Positions 36,872 through 46,223 of a DNA stretch of 64,000 nt are shown piece after piece. The notes beneath the pieces were generated by a model. The model did not search any database. It saw nothing but the letters and a program-made list of their open reading frames with translations, and was not told where the DNA came from. The DNA is from Clostridium ljungdahlii DSM 13528. Its GTDB lineage: Bacteria; Bacillota; Clostridia; Clostridiales; Clostridiaceae. Location of the stretch: positions 1,364,001-1,428,000 of the forward strand of contig NC_014328.1 of assembly GCF_000143685.1 (NCBI RefSeq). Direction: 5' to 3'. Numbering within the stretch: position 1 is the stretch's first letter; every line of letters begins with the position of its first letter. The position numbers and the translations under genes were made by a program.

Positions 36872-37061
36872 TTCTTAGGTTCAGGTGGAGTTTGCTTATA
36901 AGGAATACTTTTTCTCTACTGAACCTTATTAACAATATTCTTAGTGTCTTTAGCACTTAGAATACGTTATCCTTTAGGGGAAGAACTTATCCAGGCACGT
37001 AACAGTGCTTATCGCCCACTTTGAAGAAAATGGTGGTTAGCAATGGTAGCGATCGGATAAA
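36866..37061 (+). repeat. Structured repeat copy B (downstream of codY)
   Basis: Near-identical to copy A over domain I (first 42 bases match) and domain II. It starts in the last codons of codY, so AAG-TGA belongs to both. Domain II is closed by TTATCC (36987-36992) and GGATAA (37055-37060), with TAACAGTGCT / AGCAATGGTA inside. It lacks the mini-element of copy A but has about 50 extra bases (36929-36979) containing another TTCTTAG...CTTAGAA hairpin and a second CGTTATCC. Confidence 0.85.
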
Positions 37062-37082
37062 ATAAAAAATACTAATTTTTTG

Positions 37083-37111
37083 TTGAATACATTTAAGCCT
37101 TGTGGTATACT
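37083..37111 (+). promoter_or_regulatory. Promoter for rpsB
   Basis: TTGAAT (37083-37088), 17-bp spacer, TATACT (37106-37111), with a TG two bases before the -10. The start of transcription would give a leader of about 100 nt. Confidence 0.72.
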
Positions 37112-37141
37112 ACATAAGGTAATTAATACACACATTATCTA

Positions 37142-37176
37142 ATTCACAAAAAGGTGCCAAAAGGTATTTTGTGAAT
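37142..37176 (+). promoter_or_regulatory. rpsB leader hairpin
   Basis: ATTCACAAAA (37142-37151) and TTTTGTGAAT (37167-37176) pair perfectly with a 15-nt loop, 25 bp before the rpsB SD. This fits a leader used for S2 autoregulation, but no U-tract suggests a terminator. Confidence 0.45.
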
Positions 37177-37215
37177 ATGAAGATGATGGAGGAAAAACCT
37201 AGGAGGGAAAAATTA

Positions 37216-37923
37216 ATGTCAGTTATTTCAATGAAACAATTATTAGAAGCAGGTGTTCATTTCGGACATCAAACAAGAAGATGGAACCCTAAAATGGCTC
37301 CTTATATTTTTACAGAGAGAAATGGAATCTATATAATAGATTTGCAGAAAACAGTAAAAAAGGTAGAAGAAGCTTATAATTTTATAAGGGAAATTGCATC
37401 AGAAGGAAAAGATATATTATTTATTGGAACTAAAAAGCAAGCCCAAGAAGCTATTAAAGAAGAAGCAAAAAGAAGCAATATGCATTATGTAAACAACAGA
37501 TGGCTTGGAGGTATGCTTACAAACTTTGCAACTATAAAGACAAGAATAGCTAAATTAGAAGAGTTAGAGAAAATGGAAGAAGACGGAACATTTGAAGTTC
37601 TTCCTAAAAAAGAAGTTATAAAGTTAAATAATGAAAAAGAAAAGTTAGAGAAAAATTTAGGTGGAATAAAGACAATGAATGCTGAAAATGTAGGAGCACT
37701 TTTCATTGTTGATCCAAGAAAAGAAAAGAATGCTATATCTGAAGCTAAAATTTTAGGCATTCCAGTAGTAGCTATAGTTGATACAAATTGTGATCCTGAC
37801 GAAATAGATTATGTTATACCTGGAAATGACGATGCAATAAGAGCTGTAAAATTAATTACATCTAAAGTTGCAGATGCAGTAATGGAAGGAAGACAGGGAG
37901 AACAATTAGCTGAAGAAGAATAA
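37216..37923 (+). CDS. rpsB: 30S ribosomal protein S2
   Basis: 235-aa S2: [19 protein letters not shown] start, [23 protein letters not shown] near 95 and [33 protein letters not shown] at 37216 follows AGGAGGG with 8-nt spacing; the open frame extends 15 codons upstream with several Met codons but the added residues are not S2-like. The usual partner tsf follows, though 250 bp away. Confidence 0.96.
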   Translation: MSVISMKQLLEAGVHFGHQTRRWNPKMAPYIFTERNGIYIIDLQKTVKKVEEAYNFIREIASEGKDILFIGTKKQAQEAIKEEAKRSNMHYVNNRWLGGMLTNFATIKTRIAKLEELEKMEEDGTFEVLPKKEVIKLNNEKEKLEKNLGGIKTMNAENVGALFIVDPRKEKNAISEAKILGIPVVAIVDTNCDPDEIDYVIPGNDDAIRAVKLITSKVADAVMEGRQGEQLAEEE

Positions 37924-38173
37924 TATATGAAAATTAGAGAATGTTTATATATAGGTCGAATACAAGTAGGAGAGGAGCTGAAAAACCGTTGATTGGCAAT
38001 TGCTTAAAAATTATGATTGCCATATAAGTAGGGTGTAATGCATCCGAATTTACGCTCTGGGAGTGTCAGACCAAGAGAAGACAAAACTTCAGACACTGTG
38101 AGCAGAGAAGTAAGCTATAAGGTTTTATTGCGTTTTTGGATAATTTATAGCTTTTAGATGACGGAATATAATT
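37924..38173 (+). ncRNA. Structured rpsB-tsf intergenic region (candidate regulatory RNA)
   Basis: 250 bp without a frame but with several helices: TGGCAAT/ATTGCCA (37994-38000 with 38016-38022); GGGTG/CATCC (38031-38035 with 38041-38045); AGTGTC/GACACT (38062-38067 with 38092-38097) extended by CTCTG/CAGAG (38055-38059 with 38103-38107); and AAGCTATAA/TTATAGCTT (38112-38120 with 38145-38153). The last ends about 20 nt before tsf, whose SD is poor. GC content is higher than in neighbouring gaps. I do not recognise a known riboswitch. Confidence 0.5.
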
Positions 38174-39094
38174 ATGATAACTGCACAGATGGTAAAAGAA
38201 CTTAGAGAAAGAACCGGAGCAGGAATGATGAACTGCAAAAAAGCTTTAAATGAAGCAAATGGTGATACTGAAAAAGCCATTGAAATATTAAGAGAAAAGG
38301 GTCTATCAGCTGCAGCTAAAAAATCTGGCAGAGTAGCTTCTGAAGGACTAGTTAAAACATACATTTCAGAGGATGGAAAAATTGCTTCAATAGTAGAAGT
38401 AAACTGCGAAACAGACTTTGTATCTGTAAATGAAGATTTTGTAGGTTTTGCAGATAATATAGCAAAACAGGCAGCTTTAACAAGTGCAACTACTGTAGAA
38501 GAATTAGAAAAAGAAAAATATATAGCAGATGATACTAAGACTGTAAAAGATGCATTAGTAGACTTAATTGCAAAATTAGGTGAAAATATGACACTTAGAA
38601 GATTTAAGAAATTTTCTGTTTCAAAGGGCTTAATCGAAAGCTATATTCACGGCGGCGGAAGAATAGGAGTTTTGGTTAAACTTGAATGTGAAAATGAAAG
38701 TCCTGTTCTAAAGGAAGTTGCAAAAGATGTAGCTATGCAGGTAGCTGCTGCTAATCCACTATTCTTAGATAAGAATACAGTTGATACTGATGCTTTAGAA
38801 AAGGAAAAAGAAATATATAAGGTTCAAGCTTTAAATGAAGGAAAACCAGAAAAAATTGTTGATAAGATAGTTATGGGAAAAGTTCAAAAATATTATAAAG
38901 AAAACTGCTTAGTAAATCAAGTATGGGTTAAGGATTCAGATTTTACTATAGATAAATACCTTAAAGATAAATCAAAGGAAGTTGGAGCTGAAATAAAGAT
39001 TTCTGATTTTGTTAGATTTGAAAAAGGTGAAGGAATAGAGAAGAAAGAAGAAAACTTTGCCGAAGAGGTTCGTAAGCAGATGGAAGGTAAATAG
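38174..39094 (+). CDS. tsf: Elongation factor Ts
   Basis: Nucleotide exchange factor for EF-Tu. 306 aa: N-terminal UBA-like domain with [19 protein letters not shown], the EF-Tu-contacting TDFV at 80-83, and the C-terminal coiled-coil subdomain. No AGGAGG precedes the ATG (only GACGGA), unusual in this window and possibly tied to the structured leader. Followed by a strong terminator. Confidence 0.97.
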   Translation: MITAQMVKELRERTGAGMMNCKKALNEANGDTEKAIEILREKGLSAAAKKSGRVASEGLVKTYISEDGKIASIVEVNCETDFVSVNEDFVGFADNIAKQAALTSATTVEELEKEKYIADDTKTVKDALVDLIAKLGENMTLRRFKKFSVSKGLIESYIHGGGRIGVLVKLECENESPVLKEVAKDVAMQVAAANPLFLDKNTVDTDALEKEKEIYKVQALNEGKPEKIVDKIVMGKVQKYYKENCLVNQVWVKDSDFTIDKYLKDKSKEVGAEIKISDFVRFEKGEGIEKKEENFAEEVRKQMEGK

Positions 39095-39100
39095 TAACTG

Positions 39101-39131
39101 AAAAGAGAACACGCCGTGTTCTCTTTTTTTG
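39101..39131 (+). terminator. Terminator after tsf
   Basis: AAAAGAGAACACG and CGTGTTCTCTTTT pair perfectly and run into seven T. Confidence 0.9.
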
Positions 39132-39190
39132 GGGTATGAACTTTTTAAGTTTTATATTTCATTTTATCATAATTTGGAGGTATAATATAG

Positions 39191-39904
<714 letters not shown>

Positions 39905-39924
39905 AAATGAGGAGGTATTTTCTT

Positions 39925-40482
39925 ATGATCAAGGATACTTTAAATAAAGCAGATGGAAAAATGGGTAAGACCATAGATGCTTTAAAAAGTGAATTAGCTT
40001 CTATGAAAGCAGGGAGGGCTAGTGCAGCACTACTTGATAGAATAGAGGCAGAATACTATGGTTCAATGACTCCTATAAATCAATTGGGAAACATATCTAT
40101 TCCAGAACCAAGAGTACTTTGTATACAACCTTGGGATAAAACGGCCTTAAAGGCAATAGAAAAGGCAATATTGAAATCTGACCTAGGTATAAATCCATCC
40201 AATGATGGAGAAGTTATCAGATTGGTTATACCTGAACTTACAGAAGAAACTAGGAAAGATATAGTAAAGAATGTAAAGAAAGCAGGAGAAGATTCAAAGG
40301 TTGCTGTAAGAGCAATAAGAAGAGAGTGCAATGATAATATTAAAGCTCTTAAAAAAGAAAATGATATTTCTGAAGATGAAATAAAAAAGGCTGAGGCAGA
40401 TGTTCAGAAAAAAACTGATGACTTTATAAAAAAGATAGATGAAATAATTAAAAAGAAAGAAAATGAAATTATGTCACTATAA
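39925..40482 (+). CDS. frr: Ribosome recycling factor
   Basis: Dissociates post-termination ribosomes with EF-G. 185 aa, the standard size: GRASAALLDRIEAEYYG near 29-45, NISIPEPRVLCIQPWD near 59-74 and a long C-terminal helix rich in K and E. ATG at 39925 follows AGGAGG with 9-nt spacing; the in-frame ATG at 39907 precedes the SD. Confidence 0.96.
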   Translation: MIKDTLNKADGKMGKTIDALKSELASMKAGRASAALLDRIEAEYYGSMTPINQLGNISIPEPRVLCIQPWDKTALKAIEKAILKSDLGINPSNDGEVIRLVIPELTEETRKDIVKNVKKAGEDSKVAVRAIRRECNDNIKALKKENDISEDEIKKAEADVQKKTDDFIKKIDEIIKKKENEIMSL

Positions 40483-40521
40483 AGCAAGCGGTTATTGTAT
40501 AAAAAATATATTTAGATTTTT

Positions 40522-40549
40522 AAAACCTGCGCAAATCCGCAGGTTTTTG
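40522..40549 (+). terminator. Terminator after frr
   Basis: AAAACCTGCG (40522-40531) and CGCAGGTTTT (40538-40547) pair perfectly, 6-nt loop, followed by TT. Confidence 0.88.
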
Positions 40550-40642
40550 CTAAATATGCTTTTATCTAATGACTATCCCCTCTAATACTCATACGCACTC
40601 TGTTTATTAAAACTAAAACTTTGTATTGAAATGAGGTATACT

Positions 40643-41410
40643 ATGGTAAAATTTTTTAATTTAAATAAAAACGAAGACCAGGACGATAGAGAAGTACATA
40701 TTGATTTAAACAATATTCCCAAACATATAGCTATTATAATGGATGGAAATGGAAGATGGGCAAAAGAAAGAAATTTACCTAGAACTATGGGACATAGGGC
40801 AGCAGTAGAAGCTATAAGAGACATTGTGAAAGAGTGCAGTAAGTTAAATGTGAACTATTTAACATTATACGCTTTTTCTACAGAAAATTGGAAAAGACCT
40901 AAAGATGAAGTAAGTGCACTTATGAGGCTTTTAGTTGAATATTTAAAAAAGGAATTGAATGAATTAGATAAAAATAATGTTATCATAAATTGTATTGGAG
41001 ATATAAGTAAGCTGCCTTTGGCCTGTCAAGAACAATTGATCATATCTTGTGAGAAAACTAAAACAAATACTGGACTTACTTTAAATTTAGCATTAAATTA
41101 TGGTGGAAGATATGAAATCGTGAGAGCTTTTAAGCTCATGTATGAAGATATAAAATCTAAAAAAATAAATGAAGAAGATATAAATGAGGAAACTGTGTCA
41201 AAGTATCTGTATACTAAAGGTATGCCAGACCCTGATATTATAATAAGACCAAGTGGAGAACAGCGTTTAAGCAATTTTCTATTGTGGCAGTGTGCATACT
41301 CTGAGTTTTGGTATTCTGATATAAAATGGCCAGATTTTAAAAAGGAACATCTGTATAAAGCTATTTCTGATTATCAAAATAGAGATAGAAGATTTGGAGG
41401 ATTAAAATAA
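40643..41410 (+). CDS. uppS: Isoprenyl transferase (undecaprenyl diphosphate synthase)
   Basis: Adds isopentenyl units in cis to make the C55 lipid carrier for peptidoglycan. 255 aa: HIAIIMDGNGRWA with catalytic Asp34, the ALNYGGRYEI segment near 150 and IRPSGEQRLSNFLLWQ near 199. ATG at 40643 follows GAGGT with proper spacing; the ATG at 40631 precedes that SD. cdsA follows after 73 bp. Confidence 0.95.
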   Translation: MVKFFNLNKNEDQDDREVHIDLNNIPKHIAIIMDGNGRWAKERNLPRTMGHRAAVEAIRDIVKECSKLNVNYLTLYAFSTENWKRPKDEVSALMRLLVEYLKKELNELDKNNVIINCIGDISKLPLACQEQLIISCEKTKTNTGLTLNLALNYGGRYEIVRAFKLMYEDIKSKKINEEDINEETVSKYLYTKGMPDPDIIIRPSGEQRLSNFLLWQCAYSEFWYSDIKWPDFKKEHLYKAISDYQNRDRRFGGLK

Positions 41411-41483
41411 CTGTATATTGGGGATATAAGTTATAATTTTACTTAAAATCCCCATTGATACTTTATTCTATGGAGGTGGAGCT

Positions 41484-42281
41484 TTGAATAATAGATATTT
41501 AGGAGCATTTGCACTCATACCATTTATTTTAATATTATTCTTAGGGGGAATTTATTTAAAATATGGAATTATGATCATTTCTCTTATGGGAATGTATGAA
41601 TTTTATAAAGTAATAAAACAAAAAAATATAAATTCTATAAATATAGTAGGTTATCTACTTTGCATATCCTACTATATAACCTTAAGAGTAGAGGCAAATT
41701 ATAAATTTGTATTTTTTGCTATTATAGTGTCAATTTTTATGGCGCTTTGTATTCCAGTTTTAGATGTGGAATATAATTTTTTAGATGTAGCAACTACCTT
41801 GTTTGGTTTTCTATATGTGGCAGTATTTTTTAGCACTATAGTTTTAGTAAATAGCAGTAGTTATGGTAACTATTTAGTGTGGATTATAGTTATATCTTCC
41901 TGGTGCTGTGATACAGCAGCTTATTATACGGGTAAGTTTTTAGGTAAGAAAAAATTATGTCCTAAGGTGAGTCCTAAAAAGACTGTGGAAGGTTCTATAG
42001 GTGGAATAATTGGTAGTGCAGTGGCTTGTGGAATCTTTGGATTTTTTTCAATTCAAAGGGGTGTTCCTATATCATTTTATCATTATATAGTAATGGGAGT
42101 AATTTGTGGAGCATTTTGTCAGTTCGGGGATTTAGCAGCTTCTTCTATAAAGAGATATGTTGGAGTAAAGGACTATAGCAACCTTATACCAGGTCATGGT
42201 GGGATCTTAGATAGATTTGACAGCATACTTTTTTCAGGAGTTATAGTTTATTATTATCTAACCTTTGTAGCTGTAATTTAA
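41484..42281 (+). CDS. cdsA: Phosphatidate cytidylyltransferase
   Basis: Makes CDP-diacylglycerol from phosphatidate and CTP. 265-aa integral membrane protein with about seven to eight helices; the family signature GHGGILDRFDSILFS is near the C-terminus and SPKKTVEGSIGG near 166-177. Start is TTG at 41484 with GGAGGTGG 4-5 nt upstream. Confidence 0.95.
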   Translation: MNNRYLGAFALIPFILILFLGGIYLKYGIMIISLMGMYEFYKVIKQKNINSINIVGYLLCISYYITLRVEANYKFVFFAIIVSIFMALCIPVLDVEYNFLDVATTLFGFLYVAVFFSTIVLVNSSSYGNYLVWIIVISSWCCDTAAYYTGKFLGKKKLCPKVSPKKTVEGSIGGIIGSAVACGIFGFFSIQRGVPISFYHYIVMGVICGAFCQFGDLAASSIKRYVGVKDYSNLIPGHGGILDRFDSILFSGVIVYYYLTFVAVI

Positions 42282-42289
42282 GTAGCGAA

Positions 42290-42332
42290 CCCAAATCTCT
42301 GATTTGGTGTGAGTCACTTACTCATTCGACCC
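42290..42332 (+). repeat. Mini-element, second copy
   Basis: CCAAATC (42291-42297) and GATTTGG (42301-42307) with a TCT loop, followed by TGAGT/ACTCA and TTCGACCC. The hairpin is identical in its arms to that nested in repeat copy A (7600-7616). A further partial AACCCAAATCC occurs about 30 bp downstream. Confidence 0.6.
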
Positions 42333-42374
42333 AAGGGAGAAGGAGTTACATAAATTAGAACCCAAATCCTAACA

Positions 42375-42460
42375 AGTTAAGAATTAATAATGAAAAGTTA
42401 ATAGTGAAGGATGATTTTTAGCTATCGCAAAAAATCTACATTAACTATTAATTAAAAAAA
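42375..42460 (+). repeat. Imperfect palindrome (REP/MITE-like)
   Basis: TTAATAGTGAAGG-type left arm and a TTAACTATTAA-type right arm pair over about 24 positions with mismatches. The centre is GATTTTTAGC, loop TATC, GCAAAAAATC. I recall similar palindromes scattered between genes in clostridia, but only this copy is clear here. Confidence 0.5.
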
Positions 42461-42484
42461 TTTTACATGTGCGAAAGTTGAGTT

Positions 42485-42540
42485 AATAATAGAGAAATAT
42501 ATTCTATAAAAAGGATATGTTTCTCTATTATTTTATTTCA
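42485..42540 (+). terminator. Terminator downstream of cdsA
   Basis: AATAATAGAGAAA (42485-42497) and TTTCTCTATTATT (42520-42532) are perfectly complementary, 22-nt loop, with TTATTTC after. The large loop and AT-rich stem make efficiency uncertain. Confidence 0.6.
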
Positions 42541-42680
42541 TGTATTAGCTGTGAGTTTAATATAGATCATGTGCGTATTTATTTTATAGCATAAATATGG
42601 TATAGTTAATCATGTTAAAAATCTTAAAAATCTTATTTAATGTGTTATAAGGACTAGAGGAAAATGAGGAGTTGTTATGA

Positions 42681-43838
42681 ATGAAGAGAATTTCAATAAT
42701 TGGAGCCACAGGTTCTATAGGAACCCAAACTCTTGATGTACTTAGAAAACAAAAAGGAGATTTTCAGCTTATAGGTGTATCTGCAAATAGTAGTGTAGAT
42801 AAACTTTTACATATAATAGATGAATTTAACCCCAAATATGCGGTGCTAACCGAAAAAGAATCATATTTAAAGATAAAAGATATTTTTAGTAATAAAAAAT
42901 CAAATACAAAAATATTATTTGGAGTAGATGGATTAAATACTATAGCTAGTCTTCCTGAAGTTGATATGGTTGTAACATCTGTAGTTGGAATGATAGGTCT
43001 TGTACCAACTATAAAAGCAATTAAAGCGAAGAAAGACATAGCTTTAGCTAATAAGGAGACATTAGTTGTAGGAGGAGAACTGGTTACAAAATTATCGAAA
43101 GAAAATAATATAAAAATATTTCCTGTAGATTCAGAGCATAGTGCTGTTTTTCAATGCCTTCAGGGAAATAATTTTGACGAAGTTGCTAATTTGATTTTAA
43201 CCGCTTCAGGTGGACCATTTAGGGGAAAAACAAAAGATCAACTCTCAAAAGTAACTGTAAAAGAGGCGTTGAATCATCCAAATTGGAGTATGGGAAAAAA
43301 GCTCACAATAGATTCTGCTACTCTTATGAATAAGGGACTTGAAGTTATAGAAGCTCACTTCTTATTTAACTTACCTTATGAAAATATAAAGGTTGTAGTT
43401 CATCCACAAAGTATAGTACATTCTATGGTGGAATATAGGGATGGAAGTGTTATGGCACAGCTTGCCACTGCAGATATGAGGTTACCTATACAATATGCAC
43501 TGAATTATCCGAAAAGAAAGGAAGCTGTAATAGATAAATTGGACTTCTATAGCGTAGGAAATTTAAGTTTTGAAAAGCCTGATACAGATACATTCAGACC
43601 ACTTAAATTAGCTTATGAAGCAGGGAGGATAGGAGGCACAATGCCAGCTATACTAAATTGTGCAAATGAGGAAGCAGTAAGTTTATTCCTTGCTAATAAA
43701 ATAAATTTTTTGGATATAGGCAACATATTAGAAGAGTGTATGAATAAATTTACTTCACAAAGTACGTATACTCTGGATGATTTACTTGACCTAGAAATAA
43801 AAGTTAAGAAATATGTAAAAGATAAATTTATCAAATAA
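42681..43838 (+). CDS. dxr: 1-Deoxy-D-xylulose 5-phosphate reductoisomerase
   Basis: Second enzyme of the MEP isoprenoid pathway, making 2-C-methyl-D-erythritol 4-phosphate with NADPH. 385 aa: NADPH-binding GATGSIGTQTL (8-18), ALANKETLV near 120, PVDSEHSAVFQCL near 147 and SATLMNKGLEVIEAHFLF near 214. It heads dxr-rseP-ispG, pairing it with a later enzyme of the same pathway. Confidence 0.97.
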   Translation: MKRISIIGATGSIGTQTLDVLRKQKGDFQLIGVSANSSVDKLLHIIDEFNPKYAVLTEKESYLKIKDIFSNKKSNTKILFGVDGLNTIASLPEVDMVVTSVVGMIGLVPTIKAIKAKKDIALANKETLVVGGELVTKLSKENNIKIFPVDSEHSAVFQCLQGNNFDEVANLILTASGGPFRGKTKDQLSKVTVKEALNHPNWSMGKKLTIDSATLMNKGLEVIEAHFLFNLPYENIKVVVHPQSIVHSMVEYRDGSVMAQLATADMRLPIQYALNYPKRKEAVIDKLDFYSVGNLSFEKPDTDTFRPLKLAYEAGRIGGTMPAILNCANEEAVSLFLANKINFLDIGNILEECMNKFTSQSTYTLDDLLDLEIKVKKYVKDKFIK

Positions 43839-43857
43839 GAATTGGGAGGAATACCAT

Positions 43858-44868
43858 TTGTATATAATAGCAGCGATAATAGCCTTTGGCGTATTGATTA
43901 TAATTCATGAACTGGGACATTTTACTATGGCGAAATTAAATGGAGTAAAAGTAGAAGAATTTTCTATAGGAATGGGTCCTAAGCTCTTTGGAATAAAGGG
44001 CAAGGAAACGGAATATCATATAAGGCTTCTTCCTATTGGTGGTTATGTAAAGATGCTGGGTGATGAGGGTGAAAGTGATGACCCTAGGGCATTTAATAAT
44101 AAAAGTCCTCTTAGAAAACTTAGTGTAGTAACAGCTGGACCCATAATGAATTTTGTACTTGGAGTTATACTATTTGCAATAATAGCTTCTGCGAGGGGGT
44201 ATCTGTCTCCTATAGTGAGTAAAGTAATGCCAAATCAACCTGCAGCTTTAGCGGGTATAAAGCTAGGAGATAAAATAACTAGGGTAAATAATTCAAAGAT
44301 ATCTACCTGGGAAGACTTTGTAACAGAAGTTTATACTGCAGGAGGAAATCCAATTAATATAACTTATGAACGTAATGGAAACACAAATCAGGTAAGAGTT
44401 ATTCCAATAAAAGATAAAAAAGAAAATAGGTATGTTGTAGGTATTGAATCAACTCAAGTCACTAAGCCTACTTTGGGGCAGTCAGTATCCTATGGGTTTA
44501 TAGAAACTAAATCCCTAATCAAGCAGACATTTAGTTTTTTTAAAACACTATTTAGAGGAAAAGCATCTATGAATGATGTAGGGGGACCTGTTACTATAAT
44601 AAAAATATCAGGTGCAGCAGCAAAAGCAGGAATATTGAGTTTGATGGCATTTTCAGCTTATATAAGTATACAGCTTGCTATATTTAACATAATACCTTTT
44701 CCAGCTTTGGATGGAGGATATATATTTTTATTTTTGTTTGAAATAATAACAGGTAAAAAAGTAGATGAAAATAAGGTTGGAACGATAAATTATGTTGGAT
44801 TTGCAATACTTATGGCACTTATGGTACTAGTTACCGTAAAGGATATATTCTATCCTATAAAATTTTAA
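43858..44868 (+). CDS. rseP: Site-2 intramembrane metalloprotease RseP/RasP
   Basis: Cleaves anti-sigma factors and signal-peptide remnants in the membrane. 336 aa: zinc motif HELGH (17-21) in the first helix, one PDZ domain (about 110-195), and the C-terminal NIIPFPALDGGYI carrying the third ligand. Start is TTG at 43858, 8 nt after GGGAGG. The dxr-rseP-ispG order is typical. Confidence 0.95.
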   Translation: MYIIAAIIAFGVLIIIHELGHFTMAKLNGVKVEEFSIGMGPKLFGIKGKETEYHIRLLPIGGYVKMLGDEGESDDPRAFNNKSPLRKLSVVTAGPIMNFVLGVILFAIIASARGYLSPIVSKVMPNQPAALAGIKLGDKITRVNNSKISTWEDFVTEVYTAGGNPINITYERNGNTNQVRVIPIKDKKENRYVVGIESTQVTKPTLGQSVSYGFIETKSLIKQTFSFFKTLFRGKASMNDVGGPVTIIKISGAAAKAGILSLMAFSAYISIQLAIFNIIPFPALDGGYIFLFLFEIITGKKVDENKVGTINYVGFAILMALMVLVTVKDIFYPIKF

Positions 44869-44909
44869 GAAATGCTTAATTGTGAATTGAATAAATTGGT
44901 GGTGAAATT

Positions 44910-45959
44910 TTGAATAGAGTAAAAAAGAAAACAGTAAAGGTAGGCAATATATTTTTAGGTGGAGATTTTCCAGTAGCCGTACAATCTATGACAAATACGG
45001 ATACTAGGGATGTAGAAGCCACTACAGCTCAGATATTTCAGCTAAAAGAAGCAGGTTGTGATATCGTCAGATGTGCGGTGCCTGATGATATAGCTTGCAA
45101 TTCCATGAAAAAAATCATAGAAAGAGTAGATATTCCACTTGTAGCAGATATACATTTTGATTATAAGTTGGCGCTTAAATCTATAGAAAATGGGATATCT
45201 GCACTTAGAATAAATCCTGGAAATATTGGAAGCATAGAAAGAGTACGAGAAGTGGCAAGAGCAGCAAAAGAAGCTAATATTCCAATTAGAATAGGGGTAA
45301 ACTCTGGATCATTAAAAAAGGATATTTTAAATAAATATGGTAGAGTTTGTTCGGATGCACTAGTAGATAGTGCTCTAGAACATGTAAAAATTTTCGAAAA
45401 CGTAGGATTTTATGATATAGTCATATCCATAAAATCTTCAAATGTAAATCAAATGATAGAAAGTTATAGAAAAATATCTCAAATTGTAAATTATCCACTT
45501 CACCTTGGAGTAACAGAAGCAGGAACTATTTGGCGAGGAACTATAAAATCAAGCATAGGCATAGGTACTCTTTTGATGGAAGGTATAGGAGACACTATAA
45601 GAGTATCCCTTACAGGAAATCCAGTGGAAGAAGTAAGAGTGGGAAAAGAAATATTAAAATCCTGTGGAATTATAAAAGAAGGTGTGGAATTTATATCATG
45701 TCCCACCTGTGGTAGAACTGAAATTGATTTAATTAAAATAGCTGAGCAAGTGGAAAAAAGACTTTTAAATATGCATAAAAACATAAAGGTTGCTGTTATG
45801 GGATGTGTAGTAAATGGACCAGGTGAGGCTCGGGAAGCAGATATTGGTATAGCAGGTGGCAAAGGTGAAGGCATTATATTTAAAAAAGGAAAAATAGTAA
45901 AAAAAGTAAGTGAGGAAAATTTAGTAAAATCACTTATAGAAGAGATAAAAAACATTTGA
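44910..45959 (+). CDS. ispG: 4-Hydroxy-3-methylbut-2-en-1-yl diphosphate synthase
   Basis: Penultimate MEP-pathway enzyme; a 4Fe-4S protein using ferredoxin or flavodoxin. 349 aa: TIM-barrel domain with VQSMTNTDTRDV near 24, and the cluster site C264, C267, C299 with Glu306 in GCVVNGPGEA. Start is TTG at 44910 after GGTGGTGA. Many clostridia place polC or proS after ispG; here rimP follows after a 264-bp leader. Confidence 0.96.
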   Translation: MNRVKKKTVKVGNIFLGGDFPVAVQSMTNTDTRDVEATTAQIFQLKEAGCDIVRCAVPDDIACNSMKKIIERVDIPLVADIHFDYKLALKSIENGISALRINPGNIGSIERVREVARAAKEANIPIRIGVNSGSLKKDILNKYGRVCSDALVDSALEHVKIFENVGFYDIVISIKSSNVNQMIESYRKISQIVNYPLHLGVTEAGTIWRGTIKSSIGIGTLLMEGIGDTIRVSLTGNPVEEVRVGKEILKSCGIIKEGVEFISCPTCGRTEIDLIKIAEQVEKRLLNMHKNIKVAVMGCVVNGPGEAREADIGIAGGKGEGIIFKKGKIVKKVSEENLVKSLIEEIKNI

Positions 45960-46017
45960 TTTTTACATGATTAATTCAAATTATTTACATTTAGGGTAAC
46001 CTTGTGAATAATTTTTC

Positions 46018-46046
46018 TTGAAATAAAAATTACAGTGTGTTAAAAT
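46018..46046 (+). promoter_or_regulatory. Promoter for the rimP-nusA-infB operon
   Basis: TTGAAA (46018-46023), 17-bp spacer, TAAAAT (46041-46046). It leaves an about 170-nt leader before rimP. Confidence 0.72.
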
Positions 46047-46084
46047 ATAAATGGTAAATCTACAGAAGTTTATTTAGAATGTAG

Positions 46085-46145
46085 GAGTGGGTTTTAACCC
46101 GCTCTTTCTATTTGTGAAAAACGCAGCGAAAGTTGCGTTTTTAAA
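46085..46145 (+). promoter_or_regulatory. rimP-nusA leader: two hairpins with an attenuator-like U-tract
   Basis: Hairpin 1: GAGTGGGTT (46085-46093) with AACCCGCTC (46096-46104). Hairpin 2: AAAACGCA with TGCGTTTT (about 46117-46142) with a loop GCGAAAGT, running into T-rich sequence about 80 bp before rimP. A terminator inside the leader of the operon encoding NusA suggests attenuation control; this is inference. Confidence 0.55.
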
Positions 46146-46223
46146 TTTAATTAGCTATTTAACATTTTTTTTAGCAAGATTGTATAACATAAACGTATAA
46201 CCTGTAAATGGAGGAGGATTTAA

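Larger units (their letters stand above)
42282..42680 (+). other. cdsA-dxr gap with repeats and a terminator
   Basis: 399 bp without a credible frame. In order: the mini-element (42290-42332), an imperfect palindrome (42375-42460) and a hairpin terminator (42485-42540). The last 140 bp are AT-rich; TATAGT near 42600 preceded by TGG may be an extended -10 for dxr, with no good -35. Confidence 0.65.

Noticed and set aside
45500..45955. 151-codon minus-strand frame
   Set aside because: Antisense shadow of ispG; no SD and no protein-like composition.
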